Of a stretch of DNA of 64,000 nt, positions 1 through 8,404 are shown piece by piece. This stretch comes from Flavobacterium sp. W4I14 (GTDB lineage Bacteria > Bacteroidota > Bacteroidia > Sphingobacteriales > Sphingobacteriaceae), in assembly GCA_030817875.1 (NCBI GenBank), contig JAUSZU010000001.1:1116001-1180000 (forward strand), given 5' to 3'. Both the position numbers and the translations under genes were made by a program. Within the stretch, counting starts at the first letter, position 1, and every line of letters starts with the position of its first letter. A model generated the notes under the pieces. The model was not told the origin of the DNA. It worked only from the letters and a program-made list of their open reading frames with translations, and did not search any database.

Positions 1-601
1 AAACTGAGGCTACATACAATAAATTAGGATTGGTACCGTAGGCATTAACATTCGTATTCATTTTAACCTGATTGAATGGCTCGCCGCTTGAAGTAGGAAA
101 ACCAGATGAGCCTAAAGTGATGTAGCCGCCACTTGGCCCTTCGTTAAATCCAAATACATCAATGTTACCTGTAGTACCTGTATTAGCCCTTTGAAAAGTC
201 ATACGCAGGCCCAATGAGTTATATCTTGAAATCATTAGGTCAACAGCATCACTATACACCTGTGGTAAATTTGTAACAGAAATTGTAATCACACGCGGTA
301 GTGATTTAACAACATTTGTTGTGCGGTACTGCTCGGTTTCAGCAATATTTAAATTAGGGCTTAAAGACTTTTCATTTAAATTGGCATCTGTTAGAACGAT
401 GTCGCCTTCAACCAGGTAACCGTTATCAACTTTACGTGCATTTTCGACGCTAAATCCTAAGCTTCTTATTTGTTGTAAAGTACTTGCTGATATTTCGGAT
501 TTGTTGTTAGTTTGTTCAGAAGTGTTGTTCTTTTTGCATGAAGATATGCAGAAAAATAAAGCGCATACCATGGCTAATGATAAAAATTTTGTGTTTTTCA
601 T
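1..601 (-). CDS. M57-like metalloprotease lipoprotein, 3' part missing
   Basis: The reverse strand is open from an ATG at 601 to the window edge, so only about the first 200 residues are present. The start MKNTKFLSLAMV is a lipoprotein signal with lipobox ISSC (Cys at residue 22) followed by KKNNTSEQ, so export and lipid anchoring are expected. The visible part contains LPRVITISVTNLP and NSLGLRMTFQRAN, then GNIDVFGFNEGPSGGYITLG, a pattern typical of Bacteroidota peptidase M57 proteins (dual-action HEIGH metallopeptidases). The catalytic HEIGH motif would lie just beyond position 1 and is not seen, so activity is inferred. It is divergent from the SRPBCC gene at 889. Confidence 0.65.
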   Translation of the reverse strand, partial: MKNTKFLSLAMVCALFFCISSCKKNNTSEQTNNKSEISASTLQQIRSLGFSVENARKVDNGYLVEGDIVLTDANLNEKSLSPNLNIAETEQYRTTNVVKSLPRVITISVTNLPQVYSDAVDLMISRYNSLGLRMTFQRANTGTTGNIDVFGFNEGPSGGYITLGSSGFPTSSGEPFNQVKMNTNVNAYGTNPNLLYVASV

Positions 602-888
602 GTTTAAGTTAGTTTAGGTTAAAATGTATTGATCAGATAAATCTAATATAGAAACAAATTCTATGTAATCAAATAGTTACAATGTTTTTTAAAAAAAATA
701 TATGCTATGATCTAGCCGTAAAGCCCCTTCAACATTGTCGCATATCACCACTGGCAAACTCGAATTTACATGCCATCTTTGTATAGTCAGGAAATATTAA
801 AAAGACTGACAAGATGATGGAGCAGCTACCATTCCAAAAACGGGCGAAACCGAAAAGCCTTAAGAGTAGGAAATTAAAAAATGATCTT

Positions 889-1338
889 ATGTCGAACAAC
901 ACCGTTTCATTGCACAGAGTTTTAAAAGCATCACCAGAAAAAGTATATCGTGCATTTACTGAACCTCTGGCAATCGCTTCATGGTTACCTCCATATGGCT
1001 ATCTTTGTACTGTTCACGAAATGACAGTAGCATTGGGAGGTTCCTTTAAAATGTCGTTTCAGAATTTTTCTACATCCAATGGTCATTCGTTCGGCGGAAA
1101 ATACCTTGAAGTAACACCAAATGAGTTTTTAAAGTATACCGATCAGTTTGATGATCCAAACCTGCCTGGTGAAATGATTACTTCAGTTTGGTTGAAAAAG
1201 ACATTAGTGGGCACCGAAATTAAAATTACTCAGGAAGGAATTCCCTCAGCTATTCCTGTAGAGATGTGTTACCTGGGTTGGCAGGAATCGCTTGAAAAGT
1301 TAGCTAAGCTGGTAGAACCAGAAATACCAGATGCTTAA
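889..1338 (+). CDS. SRPBCC / AHSA1-like domain protein
   Basis: A 149-residue cytoplasmic protein of the START/SRPBCC fold (activator of Hsp90 ATPase 1-like). The family pattern is clear near the N-terminus: VSLHRVLKASPEKVYRAFTE, then IASWLPP, GGSFKMSF in the middle, and CYLGWQESLEKLAKLVEPE as the C-terminal helix. The frame is open from an ATG at 814, but the 25 extra Lys/Arg-rich residues match nothing in the family, while the ATG at 889 puts the domain at residue 5 as usual. Members bind small hydrophobic ligands or modulate stress responses, and the ligand cannot be read from sequence. It is a single-gene unit followed by a strong terminator. Confidence 0.7.
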   Translation: MSNNTVSLHRVLKASPEKVYRAFTEPLAIASWLPPYGYLCTVHEMTVALGGSFKMSFQNFSTSNGHSFGGKYLEVTPNEFLKYTDQFDDPNLPGEMITSVWLKKTLVGTEIKITQEGIPSAIPVEMCYLGWQESLEKLAKLVEPEIPDA

Positions 1339-1765
1339 TTAAAGGAATACATTTTTGTAATACATAACTCGGCTAACCTCACAGCTTAAACCCCGCTAAA
1401 GTAATTTTAGAGGGGTTTTTTCGTGCGCTTACCTGATATTAAGCGATTTTGCCAAATGATTAAGTCTATTTGTGTAAGCGCGGTGATATTGGATGAATAA
1501 ATATATATTTAAGTTGATATATCCCTAACCAATAATGAGCCAGCTATTTAATCTTTCCTCCAGCAGATTAGTGACACATATTAATTGGGCAATCACATTA
1601 CATTTTCAATATTACATAACAGGTATTTTTGGTACCAATACGACAGAAATTTCCTGCTTTATAAATAATAAACAACGCAACCAGTTGCCATTATCTGTGA
1701 TAAGGCGCAGACTGCTAGAATTGCATCAATAAACACACATTAATCACAACAAAGGATCCTTTAAT
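1339..1765. other. Intergenic region with terminator only
   Basis: After the terminator at 1388-1421 the stretch to the GH116 start is AT-rich. An open frame at 1535-1732 has no recognisable protein character and is not called. The GH116 promoter must lie here, but no confident -33/-7 pair was found. Confidence 0.5.
1388..1421 (+). terminator. Rho-independent terminator after the SRPBCC gene
   Basis: The arms AAACCCCgCTAAA and TTTAGaGGGGTTT form a hairpin with a five-base loop and a six-base T run (1416-1421). It lies 50 bp after the stop at 1338. Confidence 0.8.
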
Positions 1766-4486
1766 ATGGATAACAATACAGTTGGCCGAAGAGATTTTAT
1801 TAAAAAGGCAGGTTTGTTAACAGCAGGTCTCGCTGCATTATGCTTTCCGGTATGGGCACAGAGCATTTTTGCTCAGGATTATCCCTTACATAATATTCCG
1901 GAAGATAAAGATATCGACCCCCTTTGGGCACGTTCACTTTTTAACAGGGGCGAGGTAAGCACTTATCTGAAAAGTCGAAATGAACTAAAATACATTGGTA
2001 TGCCTGTAGGAGGTTTACATGCTGGTACCGTTTATGTGGGCGGAGATGGACGGCTTTGGCTCTGGCAGATTTACAATGAAACCTTTGAAGGGCCTCAGGA
2101 AGGAATAGACCCTAAGGTGGTTAACTGGAACGATGGAACTGCTTTACGCAACATACGTAACAGGGATGGCGCAGCATATATAGAACCCACTATTGCCGAT
2201 AATAAACGTGTGCTCGAACAGGGTTTCGCCGTTAAAACTATCATCAACGGAAAAAACGTGATAAAAGAACTGAATGAAAGTGATTGGGATGAAATCAGTT
2301 TTACAGCATCGTATCCGGTAGCCAATATCAGATATAGCAGTAAAGGATTTCCGCTTGAAGTAAACCTAAAGGTTTATTCCCCTTTTATCCCTCTTGATGC
2401 AGAGCGATCGGCTTTGCCGGCTACAATTTTGCGCTTGGAAGTTATAAACAAAGGCAAAAGGCTGCTAAAAGTTTCTGTTTTGGGCTGGATGGAAAATGGA
2501 GCAAATAAGCTTACTGGTAAAGTAAACACCGGACAGCGGAAAAATCAGGTTATTGAGCTTGAAAAATCTACTGGCATATTTTCATCTTTTGAACCAACAA
2601 ACGAAGAAGTAAAGGTAGCAGGCGATAGTGGTACCATGAGTTTCATGCTGCATAACGCAGCAGGGAAACCCCAAACATCATTTAGTCCCTGGCCAATAAA
2701 AGATAAAGATTTTGATCAGTCTTTAACAGCTGCCACAACGATAGAAGCTCCTGAAAAACTTGTTGGAAGCGTTGGCCTTTCAGCTAATTTATTGCCAGGG
2801 AAGTCGCTAAAAGCAGATTATTCGATAAGCTGGCATTTTAATAACCCTAATCCAAAACTGAAAAAACTGGTGAAAGATGCCGAAGGTGGTTATCATTATG
2901 GAGCCAGGTTTAAGGACGCCACAGCAGTTTCGACATTTATCGATGCGAATTTTGATGAGCTCTCTACCACAACAGAGTTATGGAGTAACACCTGGAACAA
3001 TTCGACCTTGCCACATTGGTTTTTGGAAAGAACTTTTGTAAACATAGGCACATTGGCTACTGCTAATACCTATCGTTTTGCCGATGGCAGGTTTTGGGGC
3101 TGGGAAGGTGTAGGCGCCTGTGCAGGTACCTGTACGCACGTTTGGCAATATGCACAGGCTGTGGCAAGGGTTTTTCCTGAACTGGAAAAAGGTCTGCGGG
3201 AAAAGGTTGATCTCGGCGTCGGGTTTAAGGAAGATACAGGGGCAATTATTTTTCGGGCAGAAAATGAAAGCAGGCCTGCCATTGATGGTCAGGCAGGTAC
3301 GGTACTCAGATTCTACCGGGAGCATCAAATGAGTAAAGACGGTGTTTTTCTACAGGCCAACTGGCCAAAGATCAAAAAGGCGGTGCAGTTTATGCTCGAT
3401 CAGGATAAGAATGGAGATGGTATGACCGACACCCCGATGGAGAATACCCTGGATGCAGTATGGGAAGGAGAAATTGCCTGGATAGTGGGGCTTTGTATTG
3501 CTGCGGCAAGGGCTGCACAGGCCATGGCAGAAGAAGTAAAGGATGCAGTATTCGCCAGAACCTGCGAAAACTATGTAAACAATGGCCGCAAGAATATGGA
3601 AAAAGAACTGTTTAACGGAGAATATTTTATCCATCGTCCGGACGCTGTTCAGGGCCGTAAAAAACTGGGTTCTTATAATACCTGTCATATCGATCAGGTT
3701 TACGGACAAAGCTGGGCATTTCAGGTAGGTTTGCCCCGTATACTTGATCAGGGAAAAGCCTTGTCTGCACTTAAAGCTTTATGGAAATACAATTTCACGA
3801 TGGATGTGGGGCCTTACATTAAGACACACACTGGCGGCCGCCCATATGCACTTCCTGGTGAGGGCGGCATGGTGATGAATACAAATCCCCATAACGAGCC
3901 TAAGCCCTTTGGCGAGAATGTAAGCTGGCAGCTTGGCTATTTTCATGAGTGTATGAGCGGTTTCGAACATCAGGTAGCCGCACATTTTATGGCAGAGGGC
4001 ATGGTACAGGAAAGCCTTATTTTAACCCGTGTTATTCATGATAGGCACCACGCGGCAAAACGAAATCCATTTAATGAAATAGAATGTAGCGACCATTATG
4101 CAAGGGCAATGGCAAGTTACGGAACTTTTATTACAGCCTGTGGTTTTGAGTATCATGGCCCAAAGGGATATATTGCTTTTGCTCCGAAATGGAACAAAGA
4201 AAACTTTAAAGCACCTTTTACTTCTGCACTTGGATGGGGAACCTATAGTCAGCAAAAATCAGGACTTAAACAGCACCATCATTTCGAATTGAAATATGGT
4301 ACGCTGGCCTTGAACACAATCTCCCTTGAAAAACTTGGTGGAGGGAAATCAAAAACAGTTTCGGCTCAATTAGGCGGAAAACAAATCCCTTTAGCTTTTA
4401 AACAGGAAAATAACCTGATAGAAATCAGGATAAATGAAACAGTTAACATTCAAAAGAACCAGGTTTTAACCATCAGCATTGCTTAA
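1766..4486 (+). CDS. GH116-family glycoside hydrolase with Tat signal
   Basis: A 906-residue exported glycosidase of the GH116 (GBA2-like, beta-glucosidase/glucosylceramidase) type. The N-terminus has the twin-arginine motif GRRDFIKKAG and a hydrophobic stretch ending in WAQ, so export should use Tat, consistent with the tatA gene at 31103. An N-terminal beta-rich domain (GMPVGGLHAGTVYVGGDGRL, about residues 78-97) precedes an (alpha/alpha)6 catalytic domain with GDGMTDTPMENTLDAVW (about residues 550-567) and CHIDQVYGQSW. Asp643 in that last motif matches the position of the GH116 acid/base Asp. The exact substrate is not known. The last 48 codons were copied by the 249-bp tandem duplication downstream. 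An RbsD-like lipoprotein gene follows on the same strand. Confidence 0.8.
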   Translation: MDNNTVGRRDFIKKAGLLTAGLAALCFPVWAQSIFAQDYPLHNIPEDKDIDPLWARSLFNRGEVSTYLKSRNELKYIGMPVGGLHAGTVYVGGDGRLWLWQIYNETFEGPQEGIDPKVVNWNDGTALRNIRNRDGAAYIEPTIADNKRVLEQGFAVKTIINGKNVIKELNESDWDEISFTASYPVANIRYSSKGFPLEVNLKVYSPFIPLDAERSALPATILRLEVINKGKRLLKVSVLGWMENGANKLTGKVNTGQRKNQVIELEKSTGIFSSFEPTNEEVKVAGDSGTMSFMLHNAAGKPQTSFSPWPIKDKDFDQSLTAATTIEAPEKLVGSVGLSANLLPGKSLKADYSISWHFNNPNPKLKKLVKDAEGGYHYGARFKDATAVSTFIDANFDELSTTTELWSNTWNNSTLPHWFLERTFVNIGTLATANTYRFADGRFWGWEGVGACAGTCTHVWQYAQAVARVFPELEKGLREKVDLGVGFKEDTGAIIFRAENESRPAIDGQAGTVLRFYREHQMSKDGVFLQANWPKIKKAVQFMLDQDKNGDGMTDTPMENTLDAVWEGEIAWIVGLCIAAARAAQAMAEEVKDAVFARTCENYVNNGRKNMEKELFNGEYFIHRPDAVQGRKKLGSYNTCHIDQVYGQSWAFQVGLPRILDQGKALSALKALWKYNFTMDVGPYIKTHTGGRPYALPGEGGMVMNTNPHNEPKPFGENVSWQLGYFHECMSGFEHQVAAHFMAEGMVQESLILTRVIHDRHHAAKRNPFNEIECSDHYARAMASYGTFITACGFEYHGPKGYIAFAPKWNKENFKAPFTSALGWGTYSQQKSGLKQHHHFELKYGTLALNTISLEKLGGGKSKTVSAQLGGKQIPLAFKQENNLIEIRINETVNIQKNQVLTISIA

Positions 4487-4840
4487 ATTAAATATATGAA
4501 CCCATTCCGTCTTATAATAAAATCAGCCGCCATCATATTGATTGCAGGCGAACTATTTCTGGCTGGTTGTACTGCGCCGACAAAGCAGAAGGGGAAATCA
4601 AAAACAGTTTCGGCTCAATTAGGCGGAAAACAAATCCCTTTAGCTTTTAAACAGGAAAATAACCTGATAGAAATCAGGATAAATGAAACAGTTAACATTC
4701 AAAAGAACCAGGTTTTAACCATCAGCATTGCTTAAATTAAATATATGAACCCATTCCGTCTTATAATAAAATCAGCCACCATCATATTAATTGCAGGCGA
4801 ACTATTTCTGGCTGGTTGTACTGCGCCGACAAAGCAGAAG
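4343..4840 (+). repeat. 249-bp direct tandem duplication across a gene junction
   Basis: Two head-to-tail copies with a 249-bp period (83 codons): unit 1 is 4343-4591 and unit 2 is 4592-4840. Each unit holds the GH116 3' end (4343-4486, recopied at 4592-4735) and then the lipoprotein 5' end (4496-4591, recopied at 4745-4840). The GH116 parts look identical base for base; the lipoprotein parts differ at two positions (gccgcc/gccacc and attgatt/attaatt). The near identity points to a recent event. The new junction joins cagaagg to gggaaatc with about one base of microhomology. Confidence 0.95.
4496..4735 (+). pseudogene. Chimeric ORF: lipoprotein signal fused to GH116 C-terminus
   Basis: A 79-codon open frame produced by the tandem duplication. 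Residues 1-32 are the signal peptide and lipobox of the downstream lipoprotein (MNPFRLIIKS at the start, FLAGC before the acylated Cys), and the rest repeats the last 47 residues of the GH116 enzyme with the same stop context. The 249-bp period is a multiple of three, so the fusion stays in frame. It could be translated as a short lipid-anchored beta-strand fragment, but it has no complete domain and is best read as a duplication by-product. It sits 9 bp after the GH116 stop and 9 bp before the intact lipoprotein gene. Confidence 0.8.
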
Positions 4841-5341
4841 GAGAATTTAAAAGATGTTTCGGACAATTGGGAACAGGAGTTTAGTGCTAAATTACCGATG
4901 CTGGGACACAGAAATTGGATTTTGATCGTAGATAAAGCCTTCCCGGAGCAAAATGCTGCAGGAATGGAATACATTTATGCAAACGAAGACCTGAATGCTG
5001 TTTTAAAAAAGGTGCTTTCCCAAATTAACCTATCAGGTCATGTAAAACCGATTATTTACAGGGATAAAGAACTTGAGTTTATTAGTGAACAGCAAGCCAA
5101 AGGGATTACACAATTTAAAACTGGTATTACAAATACACTGGTTAACCTACCTGTACAAACTATGCTGCATGATTCTGTTTTTAAGAAATTAGATACTGAA
5201 TCGAAATTGTTCAAAGTGCTGATGATTAAAACAAATGAAGTAATTCCTTATACTTCTGTGTTTTTGCAGTTGGATTGTGCCTACTGGACTAAATCAAAGG
5301 AAGATACTTTGAGAAATATGATGAAACATGATAGTAAGTAA
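4745..5341 (+). CDS. RbsD/FucU-like lipoprotein
   Basis: A 198-residue lipoprotein: signal peptide with lipobox LAGC (Cys25), then a domain that resembles the D-ribose pyranase/fucose mutarotase (RbsD/FucU) fold. The tell-tale segments are LGHRNWILIVDKAFP (His55, Asp63), where RbsD has GHGD..VIADAGFP, and FKVLMIKTNEVIPYTSVFLQ (Lys162, Tyr169), where RbsD has the R/K-TGE-PYANV segment. RbsD-type enzymes interconvert sugar anomers, so a periplasmic mutarotase acting on sugar released by the neighbouring GH116 enzyme is a reasonable inference. RbsD is normally cytoplasmic, so the lipid anchor is unusual. The assignment is by motif only. Confidence 0.5.
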   Translation: MNPFRLIIKSATIILIAGELFLAGCTAPTKQKENLKDVSDNWEQEFSAKLPMLGHRNWILIVDKAFPEQNAAGMEYIYANEDLNAVLKKVLSQINLSGHVKPIIYRDKELEFISEQQAKGITQFKTGITNTLVNLPVQTMLHDSVFKKLDTESKLFKVLMIKTNEVIPYTSVFLQLDCAYWTKSKEDTLRNMMKHDSK

Positions 5342-5884
5342 AAGAAATGCAGGGGAATTTGTTGTAATAGTCGCTACTTCGGACTATCGAGGCGAAGAAA
5401 CACGGGATCAATTAAAAAAAAGCGGCTGTATCACAATATAGAATTGTCATCCTGAGGGTAATTTATTTGCATAAAATCAATATGAGTGACGGACAATTAT
5501 TTTCTTCTTCCGTACGCCAGGGGCTTGCCACGGCTCGCCGCCGCCGAAGGGCTCTTTCTTTTTGGCATCAAAAAGAAGCAAAAAATGCCGGCTGAAAATT
5601 TTTCTATTGAAGGTAGTTGTGCGGGCAGAACAGTACAGCCCGAAAAATTTGTTAGGCCGGATTTAAGTAGAACGGGGATACAGTGCTAAGGCCCAGCTGG
5701 ATGGAAATGCGAAAGTCGTTAAAATGTTGATTAATAATGATTTGCAAATAACGTCAATGGTAGCCTGTCGAAGGGCTTATTTAGATCTCGTAAGACGTTT
5801 CGACAAGCTTTCCGTAGGAGTCCTTTGGACAACGTGACAAATTCGAATGGAATTATAAATATGATACAGCCTGTTGTATTATGC
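5342..5884. repeat. Intergenic region filled with dispersed repeats
   Basis: Three repeat-like blocks. At 5446-5490 is a GTCATCCTGAGGGTAA element related to 30761-30805. At about 5505-5690 is a GC-richer block (cgtacgcc, cggctcgccgccgcc, tttttggcatcaaaaagaag) whose composition differs from neighbouring genes. At about 5765-5846 is a block with gtcgaagggct, tttcgacaagct and ccgtaggagtcctttggac, the latter shared with 42911-42967. An open frame at 5486-5689 covers the GC-rich block and is not regarded as a gene. Confidence 0.6.
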
Positions 5885-6274
5885 TTATTTCCATTTTAAT
5901 ATATTAAACTTATGCCCATCAGGGTCGGCAAAAGCGCAGCCGTACATGCCTTGAAATTCCTCTGGTGGCGAGAATACAGAACCACCGGCATCTTTTACTT
6001 TTACTGCCCAGTTATCTACTTCTTCCTTTGTTTCTGCCGAAATGGTAAATATCACTTCATTGCCCTTACTTAAATCGGCTAACTCGCCTTTCATGCCCTT
6101 TTTTAAACTATCTTCCTTAAAAAAGTGTATCACAAAATTATCCTCGCCAAATAAAAAGCTGGCCAATTCATCACTTTCTAGCCCAGCATTTTTTTCAAAA
6201 CCCAGTTTGGTGTAAAAGGCTCTGCTTTTCTCTACATTTTTAACGCCTAAATTGGCCCAAATTTTTGCTTTCAT
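5885..6274 (-). CDS. VOC-family (glyoxalase-like) protein
   Basis: A 129-residue single-domain protein of the vicinal oxygen chelate superfamily. The N-terminal MKAKIWANLGVKNVEKSRAF and FYTKLGFEKN are the usual first beta-alpha unit; GSVFSPPEEFQGMYGCAFAD and DPDGHKFNILKW form the second half. The metal-ligand pattern of true glyoxalase I is incomplete, so it may be one of the many uncharacterised YodA-like members that bind or modify small molecules. It is divergent from the GlxA/AraC regulator gene, and the shared 187-bp region holds a palindrome and direct repeats that could control both genes. Confidence 0.75.
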   Translation of the reverse strand: MKAKIWANLGVKNVEKSRAFYTKLGFEKNAGLESDELASFLFGEDNFVIHFFKEDSLKKGMKGELADLSKGNEVIFTISAETKEEVDNWAVKVKDAGGSVFSPPEEFQGMYGCAFADPDGHKFNILKWK

Positions 6275-6370
6275 AATTATAGTATTTAAATATTGATTTC
6301 TAATTATATGCCTCGTAACTCAATAATACGTCTGTTGTTTTATCTAATACAAATCTCTGTAGATTATCGA

Positions 6371-6417
6371 TGTCATTTAGGTGGCGTAAATGACAACTTA
6401 AGGGCGTGAAAGTGACA
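6371..6417. promoter_or_regulatory. Candidate operator: palindrome plus direct repeats
   Basis: A perfect inverted repeat, TGTCATTTA (6371-6379) and TAAATGACA (6387-6395), overlaps the first of two direct repeats: GGCGTAAATGACA (6383-6395) and GGCGTGAAAGTGACA (6403-6417). The repeats start 20 bp apart, about two helical turns, which is the usual layout for an AraC-type dimer. The site lies 45 bp before the GlxA-type regulator start and 97 bp before the VOC gene start. Binding is inferred. Confidence 0.55.
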
Positions 6418-6461
6418 AATAAAATACTTAATTTAGTTAGCATTAAAATAACGATTTAAGC

Positions 6462-7430
6462 ATGTTAAAAGTTTGCCTTTATATTTTCGATGAGGTGGTT
6501 CCTTCATCGGTTACCGGAGTGATAGATTTATTAAGTGGCGCCAACCGTTACATGGAACGTGCTGGTAAAAAGCCTGTATTTGCACTAAGTTTGGTTGCAG
6601 AGAAAGACCACGAAATTCCCTTTCATTTTAACAACATCAATATTGAGCAGTTAAATTATGAGGATATACAGCAAGCTGATCTGATTATTGTCCCTTCATT
6701 CAGTGTGGGTAACGATGGCGTGTTAGGTCGAAACCAGGCGGCTGTTAAATGGATCAAAGAAATGTACGCCAGCCGGACCGAAGTGGCCAGTTTGTGTGTA
6801 GGCAGCTACTTCTTGGCCGAAGCGGGTTTGCTTGATGGTAAAGAAGTAACCTCGCACTGGGCAGTAGCAGCCGATATGCAGAAACGTTATCCCAAAATAA
6901 GAATGAAAAGCGATTTGGTAACCACCGATCAGGACGGGGTTTACACCAGTGGTGGGGCATTCTCTTCTCTTAAATTAATCCTCTACCTGATTGAGAAATT
7001 TTGCGGTCGCGAAGCTGCTTTGTGGATCAGTAAAATGTTTGCCATTGAAATGGACAGAACCAGTCAGGCGCATTTTAAGGTATTTACAGGCCAGCATCAG
7101 CACGATGATAAAGACATTTTGAAAGCCCAGCAGTATATTGAAGAAAACTACCAGAACGAAATCGCGATGGACGAGGTATCCAGTCTGGTTAATATGGGAA
7201 AACGTAATTTTATCCGTCGGTTTAAGGCAGCTACTAATAATACACCTTTCGAATATCTGCAAAGGGTGAGGATAGAATCGGCAAAAAAAGCCATCGAAAT
7301 GAACCATAAAGATCTGCCATTTATTATGGAAGATACAGGCTATAACGATTTGAAAGCATTCAGGAAAATTTTTAAGCGCATTACGGGACTATCGCCTATG
7401 GAATACAAACGGAAATATGCGAGGGTTTAG
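6462..7430 (+). CDS. GlxA-type transcriptional regulator (DJ-1/PfpI + AraC)
   Basis: A 322-residue regulator with two domains. Residues 1-185 form a DJ-1/PfpI (class I amidotransferase-like) domain with the nucleophile-elbow motif ASLCVGSYFLAEAGLL, Cys112 at the elbow, and HWAV about 20 residues later. Residues 215-322 form an AraC-family double helix-turn-helix: MDEVSSLVNMGKRNFIRRFK, then FEYLQRVRIESAKK, ending with the signature GYNDLKAFRKIFKRITGLSP. Such proteins sense small metabolites through the DJ-1 domain and activate nearby genes. The divergent VOC gene is the obvious candidate target, and the repeats just upstream suggest autoregulation. Confidence 0.88.
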   Translation: MLKVCLYIFDEVVPSSVTGVIDLLSGANRYMERAGKKPVFALSLVAEKDHEIPFHFNNINIEQLNYEDIQQADLIIVPSFSVGNDGVLGRNQAAVKWIKEMYASRTEVASLCVGSYFLAEAGLLDGKEVTSHWAVAADMQKRYPKIRMKSDLVTTDQDGVYTSGGAFSSLKLILYLIEKFCGREAALWISKMFAIEMDRTSQAHFKVFTGQHQHDDKDILKAQQYIEENYQNEIAMDEVSSLVNMGKRNFIRRFKAATNNTPFEYLQRVRIESAKKAIEMNHKDLPFIMEDTGYNDLKAFRKIFKRITGLSPMEYKRKYARV

Positions 7431-7622
7431 CGTTCATTTACCTAATAACGGTTTTTTCCAGAGCTTACAATAACCTGTTTGTTTTAGGCTATATAGGCAG
7501 TTTCAAGGAATATTCTTCCTAAAATTAATTTATATTTTTTAATGGCGTAGGGGTAAATCCAAATGTTGTTGTCATACTTTCAAAAACACAATAAATATTT
7601 AATTATTTAAAAAACAAAAAGT

Positions 7623-8192
7623 ATGAAAATGAACAAGTTTTATTTATTAGTTGCTGTTATGGTTATTACAGCGGGAGTGGCAAAAGCACAAGATGCTGAC
7701 CTTGTATTTGGCGTAAAAGCTGGTGTAAACTATGGAACATTGCCAACAAGTTTAAAGACCATAACGGATAAAAAAGGAAAGGTAGGTTATAATTTTGGGG
7801 TATTCGCCCGGGTTGGTAAATCACTATATTTTCAACCAGAATTGAACTATGTCAGCTTTAAGAGTTCATATGTTTATGCAGCTAACACTTATACACCAAA
7901 ATTTAACCAACTTAATTTACCACTTATGGTTGGATATAAGCTGATCGATACTGAGGCCTTAAATTTCAGGATTTCTGCCGGCCCTGATGTTAATTATACC
8001 CTTAACGAAGCAAAAGGACCAGTTGGCTTTGATTATAAAAAGCTTAATTTCGGTGGGGTGATCAATGCTGGGGTGGATATCGGCAATATCAGTATCGATG
8101 CCAGATACAGCAGGGGGCTTACAAAAATTAATAAAGGCCTGAATGAAAAAAGTGGTTTATTTAATCTATCTGTAGGATTTAAATTGTTTTAG
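7623..8192 (+). CDS. Outer-membrane beta-barrel protein (porin-like, PF13568 type)
   Basis: A 189-residue protein with a signal peptide cleaved near AKAQ (residue 23), then alternating-hydrophobicity strands typical of Bacteroidota eight-stranded barrel proteins: VFGVKAGVNYGTLP, YNFGVFARVGKSLYFQPELN, LNLPLMVGYKL, FRISAGPDVNY, and a terminal FNLSVGFKLF ending in Phe, as expected for recognition by the Bam complex. The specific role is unknown. It is a one-gene unit closed by a strong hairpin terminator. Confidence 0.8.
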   Translation: MKMNKFYLLVAVMVITAGVAKAQDADLVFGVKAGVNYGTLPTSLKTITDKKGKVGYNFGVFARVGKSLYFQPELNYVSFKSSYVYAANTYTPKFNQLNLPLMVGYKLIDTEALNFRISAGPDVNYTLNEAKGPVGFDYKKLNFGGVINAGVDIGNISIDARYSRGLTKINKGLNEKSGLFNLSVGFKLF

Positions 8193-8243
8193 GCACACCT
8201 AAACTTATTACTTTAAATTAATAAGTTTGAGTATTTGAAAAAC

Positions 8244-8285
8244 AAAAGAGGTTGCATCATTAATAAAAATGATGCAACCTCTTTT
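8244..8285 (+). terminator. Long perfect hairpin terminator
   Basis: The arms AAAAGAGGTTGCATCATT (8244-8261) and its exact reverse complement (8268-8285) enclose a six-base loop, and a run of T ends the right arm. An 18-bp perfect stem directly after the barrel gene is a strong intrinsic terminator. Confidence 0.9.
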
Positions 8286-8404
8286 TGTGTTTAACAGTGC
8301 TTTGTTTTTATTCGATTAATTTATAAATGAAATCACCTTTTATTATAAGCTAAATTTTTTAAAAACTAAAAATGTGTAACTTGAATCCGTAATATATATA
8401 TCAT

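Noticed and set aside
814..888. N-terminal extension of the SRPBCC gene
   Set aside because: Basic, non-conserved residues; the ATG at 889 gives the usual domain position.
1535..1732. 65-codon open frame upstream of GH116
   Set aside because: No signal, domain or typical composition; it lies in an AT-rich promoter region.
5486..5689. 67-codon open frame
   Set aside because: Coincides with a GC-rich intergenic repeat-like block and shows no protein features.
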